From NCBI GenBank assembly GCA_900772695.1, contig CAAGRO010000286.1, positions 1 through 9,632 of the forward strand: a stretch of DNA of 9,632 nt. Direction: 5' to 3'. Within the stretch, counting starts at the first letter, position 1, and each line of letters begins with the position of its first letter. Under the pieces are notes generated by a model, which did no database searches, was not told where the DNA came from, and saw nothing but the letters and a program-made list of their open reading frames with translations. Position numbers and translations under genes: made by a program. Below are positions 1 through 6,011 of the stretch, piece by piece. The DNA comes from an uncultured Oribacterium sp. (GTDB taxonomy: Bacteria > Bacillota > Clostridia > Lachnospirales > Lachnospiraceae).

Positions 1-117
1 GAGAGCCAGCTTCGTATTATGGAACCAGTTATCAGATATCTTGTTGTTAAGCCAGAAGCTGAGACTGAAGCACCAGTAGCTGAGGAAGCTGCTCCTGCAG
101 AAGAGAAAGCTGAATAA
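1..117 (+). CDS. rpsF: 30S ribosomal protein S6, C-terminal fragment
   Basis: This is the 3' end of a gene that enters from the left edge; 38 codons remain before the TAA at 115-117. The visible protein begins ESQLRIMEPVIRYLVVK, which resembles the last beta-strand region of bacterial S6, where MEPVIRYLVV-type sequences precede the end of the fold. It is followed by an acidic, alanine-rich tail of about 20 residues (ETEAPVAEEAAPAEEKAE), a common disordered extension in this family. S6 binds S18 on the platform of the small ribosomal subunit. The identification is strongly supported by the following ssb and rpsR genes, the classic rpsF-ssb-rpsR operon. The start codon, promoter and any S6:S18-binding leader lie outside the window. 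Confidence 0.93.
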   Translation, partial: ESQLRIMEPVIRYLVVKPEAETEAPVAEEAAPAEEKAE

Positions 118-140
118 GCAAGCGGAAAGCGAGAAAAACA

Positions 141-626
141 ATGAACAAAGTTATCCTCATGGGTAGATTAACCAGAGATCCGGATATCAGATACGCACAG
201 AGTGAGAACCAGATGGCGATCGCAAGATATACGCTTGCAGTTGATCGTCGTATGCGTCGCACACAGGACGGCGCCGGCCAGGATCAGCAGACCGCAGACT
301 TTATCGGATGCGTAGCATTCGGACGTTCTGCAGAGTTCGCCGAGAAGTACCTGCGTCAGGGCACCAAAATCGTGGTGGAGGGTAGAATCCAGACCGGAAG
401 CTACACGAACAAGGAAGGCCAGAAGGTCTATACCACGGATGTCGTCGTAGAGAATCAGGAGTTTGCAGAGAGCAAGAACGCATCAGCTGGAAATGGTGGA
501 AATTATTCCGCAAACCGCAGCTATGGACAGCAGTCACATGGCGGCCAGCAGAGCAGTGCTGCGATCGGTGATGGTTTTATGAATATACCTGATGGGGTAG
601 AGGACGAGGGTCTCCCATTTAACTAA
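141..626 (+). CDS. ssb: Single-stranded DNA-binding protein (SSB)
   Basis: The product is a 161-residue SSB, which coats single-stranded DNA during replication, recombination and repair and recruits partner proteins through its C-terminal tip. Residues 1-110 form the OB fold (MNKVILMGRLTRDPD at the start; TADFIGCVAFGRSAEFAEKY around 51-70; GTKIVVEGRIQTGSY around 74-88). Residues 111-150 are a Gly/Ser/Gln/Asn-rich linker, and the tail ends EDEGLPFN. The family tip normally ends in Pro-Phe; here an Asn follows the Phe. A short basic and Gln-rich stretch at 37-50 lengthens the beta-hairpin loop. The start at 141 matches the usual N-terminus. The upstream Shine-Dalgarno is weak (GGAAAG 124-129 or GCGAG 129-133), so translation may depend on coupling to rpsF, which ends 23 bases upstream. 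Confidence 0.97.
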   Translation: MNKVILMGRLTRDPDIRYAQSENQMAIARYTLAVDRRMRRTQDGAGQDQQTADFIGCVAFGRSAEFAEKYLRQGTKIVVEGRIQTGSYTNKEGQKVYTTDVVVENQEFAESKNASAGNGGNYSANRSYGQQSHGGQQSSAAIGDGFMNIPDGVEDEGLPFN

Positions 627-635
627 GGTGAGGAC

Positions 636-662
636 ATGCCCTTGTGACATTTTACAAGGAGG
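636..662 (+). promoter_or_regulatory. Ribosome binding site of rpsR inside a small hairpin, with a 3-codon ORF
   Basis: The Shine-Dalgarno AAGGAGG at 656-662 stands 7 bases before the ATG at 670 and decides the rpsR start. A perfect 6-bp inverted repeat, CCTTGT (640-645) and ACAAGG (654-659) with an 8-base loop, would pair with the first four bases of that Shine-Dalgarno. A minimal reading frame ATG CCC TTG TGA (636-647) lies across the left arm and has its own Shine-Dalgarno-like AAGGTG at 625-630. Sequence and pairing are seen directly; control of rpsR translation is inference. Confidence 0.5.
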
Positions 663-669
663 ATTAACC

Positions 670-933
670 ATGGCATTTCAGAAGTCAGATAAGCCAGCTA
701 GACCTAGAAGAGCCGGCGGCTTCCGCAGCAGACGTAAGGTTTGCGTATTCTGCAGCGAGAAGGCTAAGCCTATCGATTATAAGGACGTTGCTACATTAAG
801 AAAGTACATCTCTGAGAGAGGTAAGATTCTTCCTAGAAGAATCACTGGAACCTGTGCTAAGCACCAGAGAGCGATCACTCTTGCAGTGAAGAGAGCAAGA
901 CACGTAGCACTTCTTCCATACCAGGTAGATTAA
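670..933 (+). CDS. rpsR: 30S ribosomal protein S18, zinc-type
   Basis: The product is an 87-residue S18, which pairs with S6 on the platform of the 30S subunit. The signature stretches IDYKDVATLRKYISERGKIL (35-54) and PRRITGTCAKHQ (55-66) are diagnostic, and the C-terminus VALLPYQVD is typical. Four potential zinc ligands are present: C25, C28, C62 and H65 (CVFC and CAKH). This marks the cysteine-containing form known from many clostridia, as opposed to the cysteine-free form of Bacillus. An in-frame extension upstream to 628 is open, but the perfect AAGGAGG at 656-662 and the family N-terminus place the start at 670. Arginine is encoded almost only by AGA (11 of 13 by my count), unlike dnaB downstream, which fits very high expression. 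This is the last gene of the rpsF operon. Confidence 0.97.
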   Translation: MAFQKSDKPARPRRAGGFRSRRKVCVFCSEKAKPIDYKDVATLRKYISERGKILPRRITGTCAKHQRAITLAVKRARHVALLPYQVD

Positions 934-950
934 TTTCAGCCTGACTGAAA
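934..950 (+). other. Short hairpin directly after rpsR
   Basis: TTTCAG (934-939) and CTGAAA (945-950) form a perfect 6-bp inverted repeat around a 5-base loop, starting at the base after the rpsR stop codon. It precedes the terminator by ten bases and has no T-run of its own. It may help protect the 3' end of the mRNA, but no function is shown. Confidence 0.4.
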
Positions 951-960
951 AGAAGACGAG

Positions 961-992
961 GCTGTACCGGAGTTTTCCGGTACAGCTTTTTT
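961..992 (+). terminator. Intrinsic terminator of the rpsF-ssb-rpsR operon
   Basis: A perfect 10-bp stem, GCTGTACCGG (961-970) and CCGGTACAGC (977-986) with a 6-base loop, is followed at once by six T residues (987-992). This is a textbook rho-independent terminator, 27 bases after the rpsR stop. Confidence 0.95.
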
Positions 993-1006
993 CGTATACC
1001 GGTTTA

Positions 1007-1015
1007 TGCTATAAT
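1007..1015 (+). promoter_or_regulatory. Extended -10 promoter for gdpP-rplI-dnaB
   Basis: TGCTATAAT at 1007-1015 is a perfect extended -10 element (TGn plus TATAAT at 1010-1015). At a 17-bp spacing the -35 position falls on 987-992, the T-run of the preceding terminator, and has little resemblance to TTGACA; the extended -10 probably compensates. Transcription would start near 1022, giving a leader of about 35 bases before gdpP. Confidence 0.72.
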
Positions 1016-1055
1016 CGTATCCGAATTGCTATGCCTTCGTTTCAGGGGAGAGCTT

Positions 1056-3092
1056 ATGATGAAGAAAAAACCACAAAGTGTCATCGATATATATCTGGCC
1101 TGGCCACTTGCAGTCATCGCCATCCTGCTGCTCGGCGATATCGTTCTCTGGCTGACGGAACCGCGTGGCGCATTGATCATGCTGCCATTTATTCTGATCG
1201 CAGCTGCATTTGCGCTGCTGCTTTACTTTACACGTCAGTCGAAGCTACAGGGCGCACTGCAGGCCTACGCCATCGGCGCCAGTGAGGTGCATACGACCAT
1301 CTTCGATGAGATGCCGATGCCATACTGTATGGTCGATGAACGTGGAAATGTTCTGTGGGCGAACCGCAGCTTTCGTGAAATCGCCGGTAATCGTCCGGAT
1401 GCCCGGAATATCCTGCAGATGTTTCCGAATATCCATAAGGAGATGCTGGAGGAGGATGACGTCATCCTGGAGATCCACTCGGATTATCAGGACCGAAAAT
1501 ATCTCATCGATCTGATGCGGACACCGGTGACGACAGAGGATGGCAGCGCGCCATCGATGTATGCGCCGGATCTGAAAACCATCGCGGTTTACCTTCGGGA
1601 TGAAACGGAGGAGACCGTACTTCGGACGAAGCTCGATCAGGAGCATATCGTCATCGGTCTCGTCTATATCGATAACTACGATGAGGTTCGTGAACAGATC
1701 GAGGAGGTACGACGCTCACTGCTGACAGCGCTGATCGATCGAAAGATCAGCCACTATATCTCGTCGGTGAATGGACTGATCTATAAACTGGAGAAGGATA
1801 AATATGTTTTTATCCTGAAGGAGCAGTATTTCAATCGTATGCTTCAGGATCGATTCTCGATTCTCGAAGAGGTGAAAAATGTAAACATTGGCAATGAAAT
1901 GGCCGTCACGCTGAGCATCGGTATCGGTTATGGTGCCGACTCCTATCAGAAGAACTATGAGTATGCACATACCTCCATCGATATGGCACTCGGTCGTGGT
2001 GGTGATCAGGCGGTCGTGAAGTCAAACGAAAATCTGACCTACTTCGGAGGGAAGACGCAGACGCAGGAGAAGGCGACCCGCGTGAAGGCACGTGTGAAGG
2101 CGCAGGCCTTCCAGGAGCTCCTGGAGACACGGGACCGTGTGCTCGTCATGGGCCACGCGAACAGCGATGTGGACTGCCTCGGTGCATCCGCCGGTGTATA
2201 TCGGATGGCGACGGAACTCGGAAAGCGCTGCTATATCGTCGAAAATACGGTGACGGCACCGATTCTGCCGCTGAAGGAGCGCTTCCTGCAGAGCGCTGAC
2301 TATCCGGAGGATATGTTCATCACCGGTGCACAGGCGCTGCAGATGGTGGATAACAGTACCGTGCTCGTGGTGGTCGACTGTAACCGTCCATCCATCATCG
2401 ACGAACCGGAGCTGCTCCGGGTATGTAAGACGATCGTGGTCTTTGATCACCATCGCCAGAGCAGTGAGACGATTCAGGGCGCGGTGCTCAGCTACTGTGA
2501 GCCGTATGCCTCGAGTGCCTGTGAGATGATCGCCGAGATGATGCAGTACATCGCCGATGGTATCAAGGTCAAGGGACCGGAGGCAGATGCGATGTATGGC
2601 GGTATCGTCATCGATTCACAGGAGTTTACGGTGCAGACCGGCGTACGTACCTTCGAGGCGGCGGCATATCTCCGTCGCTGCGGTGCGGATATCACACGGA
2701 TCCGGAAGATCTTCCGTGAGAACTTCAAGGATTATCAGGCGAAGGCAGCGGCCATCTCCAGTGCGGAGATCTACCGCGATGCGTACGCCTTCAGTACGAT
2801 CGACCCGAAGGGACTTGAGAGTCCGACGGTCGTGTGTGCACAGGCTGCGAATGAGCTGCTGAACATCCGCGGGATCAAGGCCAGCATCGTACTGACACTG
2901 TATAATGACATCATCTATGTATCTGCGCGCTCCATCGATGAGATGAACGTACAGGTACTGATGGAAAAGCTCGGCGGCGGCGGACATCGCACGATCGCCG
3001 GAGCACAGCTTCGCGAGGGCAGCTTGCCGGAGGCGATCGCCACGATCAAGCAGGCCATCGACGAGATGATTAAGGAAGGAGAGGCTTCATAA
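1056..3092 (+). CDS. gdpP: Cyclic-di-AMP phosphodiesterase GdpP (PAS / degenerate GGDEF / DHH-DHHA1)
   Basis: The product is about 678 residues, the usual size of GdpP (YybT), a membrane enzyme that hydrolyses c-di-AMP to pApA and so influences potassium balance, wall stress and beta-lactam tolerance. Two membrane helices lie near 12-32 and 38-58. A PAS-like segment follows (about 78-185), then a degenerate GGDEF domain (about 195-322, ending ALGRGGDQAVVK as in this family). The DHH phosphoesterase domain has its metal-ligand motifs: GHANSDVD (H367, D371, D373), D441, DHH at 464-466 and D520 in GIVID. The DHHA1 domain ends with GGGGHRTIAGAQ (640-651). AGGGGAG at 1044-1050 supports a start at ATG 1056 or the adjacent ATG 1059 (5 or 8 bases spacing). 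The reading frame stays open up to TTG 1026, but that lies before the ribosome binding site. The TAA overlaps the rplI ATG by one base, implying translational coupling. Confidence 0.96.
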   Translation: MMKKKPQSVIDIYLAWPLAVIAILLLGDIVLWLTEPRGALIMLPFILIAAAFALLLYFTRQSKLQGALQAYAIGASEVHTTIFDEMPMPYCMVDERGNVLWANRSFREIAGNRPDARNILQMFPNIHKEMLEEDDVILEIHSDYQDRKYLIDLMRTPVTTEDGSAPSMYAPDLKTIAVYLRDETEETVLRTKLDQEHIVIGLVYIDNYDEVREQIEEVRRSLLTALIDRKISHYISSVNGLIYKLEKDKYVFILKEQYFNRMLQDRFSILEEVKNVNIGNEMAVTLSIGIGYGADSYQKNYEYAHTSIDMALGRGGDQAVVKSNENLTYFGGKTQTQEKATRVKARVKAQAFQELLETRDRVLVMGHANSDVDCLGASAGVYRMATELGKRCYIVENTVTAPILPLKERFLQSADYPEDMFITGAQALQMVDNSTVLVVVDCNRPSIIDEPELLRVCKTIVVFDHHRQSSETIQGAVLSYCEPYASSACEMIAEMMQYIADGIKVKGPEADAMYGGIVIDSQEFTVQTGVRTFEAAAYLRRCGADITRIRKIFRENFKDYQAKAAAISSAEIYRDAYAFSTIDPKGLESPTVVCAQAANELLNIRGIKASIVLTLYNDIIYVSARSIDEMNVQVLMEKLGGGGHRTIAGAQLREGSLPEAIATIKQAIDEMIKEGEAS

Positions 3093-3538
3093 TGAAGGTT
3101 ATTTTATTAAAGGATGTAAAGGCACTGGGTAAAAAGGGTGAAATCGTAGAGGTATCGGAGGGCTACGGACGGAACTTTATTCTTCCGTCGAAGACGGGAG
3201 TCCTCGCAGATAATAAGAATCTGAATACGCTGAAGCTTCAGAAGCAGAACGATGCGAAGATTGCAGCCGAAAAGCTTCAGGAGGCACAGGAGCTGAAGGA
3301 GAAGATCGAGGCGGTCAAGGTCACCATCCCGATCAAGTCCAGTAAGGACGGACGGACCTTCGGTTCTGTTTCCACAAAGGAAGTGCAGGAGGCGCTGAAG
3401 AAGCAGGCCGGCATCGAGGTCGATAAGAAGAAGCTTTCCTGCGATGTACCGATGAAGAATCTGGGCGGTTACAATGTAAGCGTCAAGCTTCATAAGGATG
3501 TCACGGCGGTTCTTCATGTTTCTGTGATCAGCGCATAA
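3092..3538 (+). CDS. rplI: 50S ribosomal protein L9
   Basis: The product is a 148-residue L9, which binds 23S rRNA near the L1 stalk and helps maintain reading frame. The N-terminal rRNA-binding domain (1-40: MKVILLKDVKALGKKGE, then VSEGYGRNFILP) is followed by the long exposed connecting helix (about 41-75, rich in Lys, Gln, Ala and Glu) and the C-terminal domain (about 76-148, with SSKDGRTFGSVSTKEVQEAL). Length and domain order are those of a complete bacterial L9. Its ATG shares one base with the gdpP stop (TAATG), and AAGGAGAGG at 3076-3084 inside the gdpP end serves as ribosome binding site. The gdpP-rplI-dnaB order is conserved in Firmicutes. Unlike rpsR, its two arginines use CGG. Confidence 0.97.
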   Translation: MKVILLKDVKALGKKGEIVEVSEGYGRNFILPSKTGVLADNKNLNTLKLQKQNDAKIAAEKLQEAQELKEKIEAVKVTIPIKSSKDGRTFGSVSTKEVQEALKKQAGIEVDKKKLSCDVPMKNLGGYNVSVKLHKDVTAVLHVSVISA

Positions 3539-3560
3539 GCGTGACAGCACAGCGACATAT

Positions 3561-3608
3561 CCGATATCGATGTTCTGCGTGGAGCGTCTGCAGGAACATC
3601 CGATACGG
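3561..3608 (+). other. Long bulged hairpin between rplI and dnaB
   Basis: In the 100-bp gap the arms 3561-3578 and 3590-3608 can form about 17 base pairs with three single-base bulges (A3564, C3600, G3593) around an 11-base loop (3579-3589). No T-run follows, so it is not a standard terminator. By position it could be a partial barrier, an RNase processing site, or a 3' stabiliser of the upstream rplI message. Pairing was done by eye. Confidence 0.6.
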
Positions 3609-3638
3609 TCGTTTCACATAGTATCACACAGGAGTAGT

Positions 3639-4997
3639 ATGGCAGAGAATAATGAAAACATTCTGACCAGGGTCGTTCCCCACAGTCAGGAAGCCGAGCA
3701 GAGTGTCATCGGCGCCATGCTCCGGGATAAGGATGCGGTCTCCACTGCCGCGGAGATGCTTCGCCCGGAGGACTTCTATCAGAAGCAGTACAGTCTCATG
3801 TTCGACGCGATGACCCAGCTCTATCAGAAGGATCAGCCGGTCGACCTCGTGACGCTGTCCGAGAAACTGAAGGCGACGAGCAACATCCCGCCGGAGGTGT
3901 ACGACATCGCGGTGATCCGTGATATCGTCATGTCGGTGCCGACGAGTGCCAATGTAAAATCCTACTGCACCATCGTGAAGGAGAAGTCGATTCTCCGCAC
4001 ACTCATCCGGACGAACGAGGACATCGCAAATATGTGCTACAGCGGCACGGAGTCCGCGGATACGATCCTGAATGAGACGGAGCAGCGGATCTTCAAGCTC
4101 CTGGAAACCAGAAACACCGGCGACAGTGAGGATATCGCGACCGTCGCGATGAAGGTGCTCGAGAACATCCAGGAAGCGGCACAGAACGGTGGGCAGATCA
4201 CCGGTATCCCGACGGGCTTCAAGGCGCTCGACTATAAGACCGCCGGTCTTCAGCGCTCGGATCTCATCCTCGTGGCGGCGCGTCCGTCCATGGGTAAGAC
4301 CGCCTTCGTCCTGAATATCCTCGATAATGTCGGCGTACGGCAGAAGAAGCCGTGCATGATCTTCTCACTCGAGATGAGCCGGGAGCAGCTCGTCAACCGT
4401 ATGCTCTCGATGGAGTCGCTCGTCGATGCGGATAAGCTCCGTAAGGGTTCCCTCACCGATGAGGACTGGGGTGAGCTGATCAATGCTGTCGACCGTGTCG
4501 CAGATGCAAACATCACCATCGATGATACGCCGGGTATTACGGTCGGAGAGCTCCGCTCCAAGTGCCGTAAGCAGAAGCTCGAAAAGGGCCTCGATCTCGT
4601 CATCATCGACTACCTCCAGCTCATGTCCGGTGGCGGACGTGGCGGCGAGAGCCGTCAGCAGGAGATCTCGGAGATCTCCCGTTCCCTGAAGGCGGTTGCA
4701 CGAGAGATGAAGTGTCCGGTCATCGCTCTTTCCCAGCTGTCGCGAGCGGTAGAGCAGCGTCCGGATCACCGTCCGATGCTGTCCGACCTCCGAGAGTCCG
4801 GTGCGATCGAGCAGGATGCCGATATCGTGATGTTCCTGTATCGTGATGAGTACTATAATAAAGATACGGAGCATCCGCATGAGGCGGAGGTTATTATCGC
4901 GAAGCAGCGTAACGGTCCGATCGGTACCGTCATCCTCGGATGGCAGGCAGAGTATACACGATTCGTGAATGCTGCCCTCGATCGCGACAGTCACTGA
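3639..4997 (+). CDS. dnaB: Replicative DNA helicase DnaB
   Basis: The product is 452 residues, the normal length for the hexameric helicase that unwinds DNA at the replication fork (called DnaC in Bacillus subtilis). The N-terminal domain starts with VPHSQEAEQSVIGAML (13-28). A linker leads to the RecA-like domain, with Walker A ARPSMGKT (214-221), the conserved FSLEMSREQLVNRML (242-256), Walker B LVIIDYLQLM (320-329) and RPMLSDLRESGAIEQDADIV (378-397). It ends with AKQRNGPIG (421-429) and a VILGWQAEYTRFVN strand. No intein or insertion is present. The frame is open upstream to 3570, but AGGAG (3630-3634) four bases before ATG 3639 and the family N-terminus favour 3639. It is the last gene of the gdpP operon; I see no T-tailed terminator after it. 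Confidence 0.97.
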   Translation: MAENNENILTRVVPHSQEAEQSVIGAMLRDKDAVSTAAEMLRPEDFYQKQYSLMFDAMTQLYQKDQPVDLVTLSEKLKATSNIPPEVYDIAVIRDIVMSVPTSANVKSYCTIVKEKSILRTLIRTNEDIANMCYSGTESADTILNETEQRIFKLLETRNTGDSEDIATVAMKVLENIQEAAQNGGQITGIPTGFKALDYKTAGLQRSDLILVAARPSMGKTAFVLNILDNVGVRQKKPCMIFSLEMSREQLVNRMLSMESLVDADKLRKGSLTDEDWGELINAVDRVADANITIDDTPGITVGELRSKCRKQKLEKGLDLVIIDYLQLMSGGGRGGESRQQEISEISRSLKAVAREMKCPVIALSQLSRAVEQRPDHRPMLSDLRESGAIEQDADIVMFLYRDEYYNKDTEHPHEAEVIIAKQRNGPIGTVILGWQAEYTRFVNAALDRDSH

Positions 4998-5082
4998 TCC
5001 GACGCAGGATGAGGATATAAGAACGTACAGATCCCGCGGATTTCACCAGCATCCGACGGAAAACTGCGGCTGCACGTAAAAG

Positions 5083-5117
5083 TTTTATAAAATCTCATGC
5101 AGAGATTTGCATTTTAT
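5083..5117. repeat. Cluster of overlapping AT-rich inverted repeats before mecA
   Basis: The 188-bp gap between dnaB and mecA holds several nested dyads: the perfect palindrome TTTTATAAAA (5083-5092), AAATCTC/GAGATTT (5090-5096 and 5102-5108, 5-base loop), ATGCA/TGCAT (5097-5101 and 5108-5112) and ATAAAAT/ATTTTAT (5087-5093 and 5111-5117). The cluster overlaps the expected -35 region of the mecA promoter, so a protein-binding site is plausible. A weak dnaB 3' structure is the alternative. The left part of the gap (4998-5080) shows only 4-bp dyads and no gene. Confidence 0.5.
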
Positions 5118-5132
5118 ATCGCTTTCAGTTAC

Positions 5133-5138
5133 TATAAT
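5133..5138 (+). promoter_or_regulatory. -10 element of a mecA promoter
   Basis: TATAAT at 5133-5138 is a perfect -10 hexamer 48 bases before the mecA start. The -35 position (about 5110-5115, CATTTT) is poor, and TTGCAT at 5107-5112 is spaced too far (20 bp). The promoter may therefore be weak or activator-dependent. Transcription would begin near 5145. Confidence 0.55.
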
Positions 5139-5149
5139 CTGAATAAAAA

Positions 5150-5168
5150 TACCGGAGTCTATCCGGTA
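5150..5168 (+). other. Hairpin at the predicted 5' end of the mecA mRNA
   Basis: TACCGGA (5150-5156) and TCCGGTA (5162-5168) form a perfect 7-bp stem around a 5-base loop. It begins about five bases after the predicted transcription start and ends four bases before the Shine-Dalgarno AAGGAGG (5172-5178). A stem so close to the 5' end can protect an mRNA from 5'-dependent decay; that role is inferred here. Confidence 0.5.
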
Positions 5169-5185
5169 GCGAAGGAGGCGCCATT

Positions 5186-5956
5186 ATGAAAATTGAACGA
5201 ATTGATGACAACTCCATCAGATGCACACTGACGAGCCTGGATCTGAGCTCTCGTAACATCAATCTCCGCGATATGACCTATGGGTCAGAAGCCGCGAAGC
5301 GACTGTTCACCGAGATGATGCAGAAAGCACAGAACGAGGTCGGCTTCACTGCCGACAGCGGACCTCTGATGATCGAGGCCGTACCGCTTCAGGGCGGTTC
5401 GATTCAGCTCGTTATTTCAAAAGTAGATGATCCGGAAGAGCTCGACACACGCTTTTCGAAATTCACGGCGGCTGCCGCCGGCAGTCAGAACGGCTGGATC
5501 TCCCAGCTCGCAAGTGAAATTCTCGAGGGCGCGCATGGACTCCTTCAGGAAATGAAGGATAAGGCATCGCAGCAGGCGAATACGCTGGATGGTGGAAATG
5601 CCGCGACGAGCGGAACGGACGGACATGCGGAAGCAGATACGGATCGACACGAGGATGATGCCGATGTTTACCGCATTTACGCCTTCCAGTCCCTGGATCG
5701 CGTCATCGATGCAGCGACCGCGATCGGTGACATCTATGATGGTCCGAATACCCTGTATAAGGATCCGCAGGACCATCACTTCTATCTCGTTCTTCATGCC
5801 GGAAAGGGTGGGGCCAATGCACTCAACCGTGCGTCTAATCTCCTCTCGGAGTATGGAAGCAAGCTGAAGGATAACGATCTATATGAGGCATATTTCAGCG
5901 AGCACTATGAGCTCTTCCTGAAGGAAAATGCCCTGCAGAAGCTGAGAAGCATCTGA
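5186..5956 (+). CDS. mecA: ClpC adaptor protein MecA
   Basis: The product is a 256-residue MecA-family adaptor, which binds substrates with its N-terminal domain and delivers them to the ClpC-ClpP protease through its C-terminal domain, also promoting ClpC assembly. The N-terminal domain is about residues 1-85 (MKIERIDDNSIRCTLTSLDL at the start; EELDTRFSKF at 84-93 closes it). A low-complexity Ala/Gly/Asp linker follows (about 94-160). The C-terminal domain (161-256) contains YAFQSLDRVIDAA, DHHFYLVLHAGKGG and a YGSKLKDNDLYEAYFSEHYE stretch typical of the family. AAGGAGG at 5172-5178 lies 7 bases before the ATG. It probably shares a transcript with the DUF1858 gene 55 bases downstream. In other Firmicutes MecA restrains competence regulators; its targets here cannot be told from the sequence. 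Confidence 0.9.
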   Translation: MKIERIDDNSIRCTLTSLDLSSRNINLRDMTYGSEAAKRLFTEMMQKAQNEVGFTADSGPLMIEAVPLQGGSIQLVISKVDDPEELDTRFSKFTAAAAGSQNGWISQLASEILEGAHGLLQEMKDKASQQANTLDGGNAATSGTDGHAEADTDRHEDDADVYRIYAFQSLDRVIDAATAIGDIYDGPNTLYKDPQDHHFYLVLHAGKGGANALNRASNLLSEYGSKLKDNDLYEAYFSEHYELFLKENALQKLRSI

Positions 5957-5973
5957 GGATAGAAACATAGACA

Positions 5974-5990
5974 GGCTGCAGAACGCAGCC
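5974..5990 (+). other. Hairpin between mecA and the DUF1858 gene
   Basis: GGCTGC (5974-5979) and GCAGCC (5985-5990) form a perfect GC-rich 6-bp stem with a 5-base loop. It ends five bases before the Shine-Dalgarno AGAGGAG (5996-6002) of the next gene, the same arrangement as the hairpin before mecA. No T-run follows, so termination is unlikely. Confidence 0.45.
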
Positions 5991-6011
5991 AGGAAAGAGG
6001 AGAACACAATT

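Noticed and set aside
1026..1055. A ten-codon upstream extension of gdpP from TTG 1026
   Set aside because: The Shine-Dalgarno AGGGGAG (1044-1050) lies inside the extension and directs initiation to ATG 1056 or 1059.
3570..3638. An upstream extension of dnaB from ATG 3570
   Set aside because: It runs through the intergenic hairpin and adds residues unlike the family; ATG 3639 has its own ribosome binding site and the normal N-terminus.
4365..4994. A 209-codon minus-strand frame opposite dnaB
   Set aside because: It lies wholly within the helicase gene, whose Walker motifs are intact on the plus strand, and has no recognisable domain.
4998..5080. A terminator after dnaB
   Set aside because: Only dyads of about 4 bp (for example ATCC/GGAT) are present, with no T-run directly behind them; read-through into the mecA region cannot be excluded.
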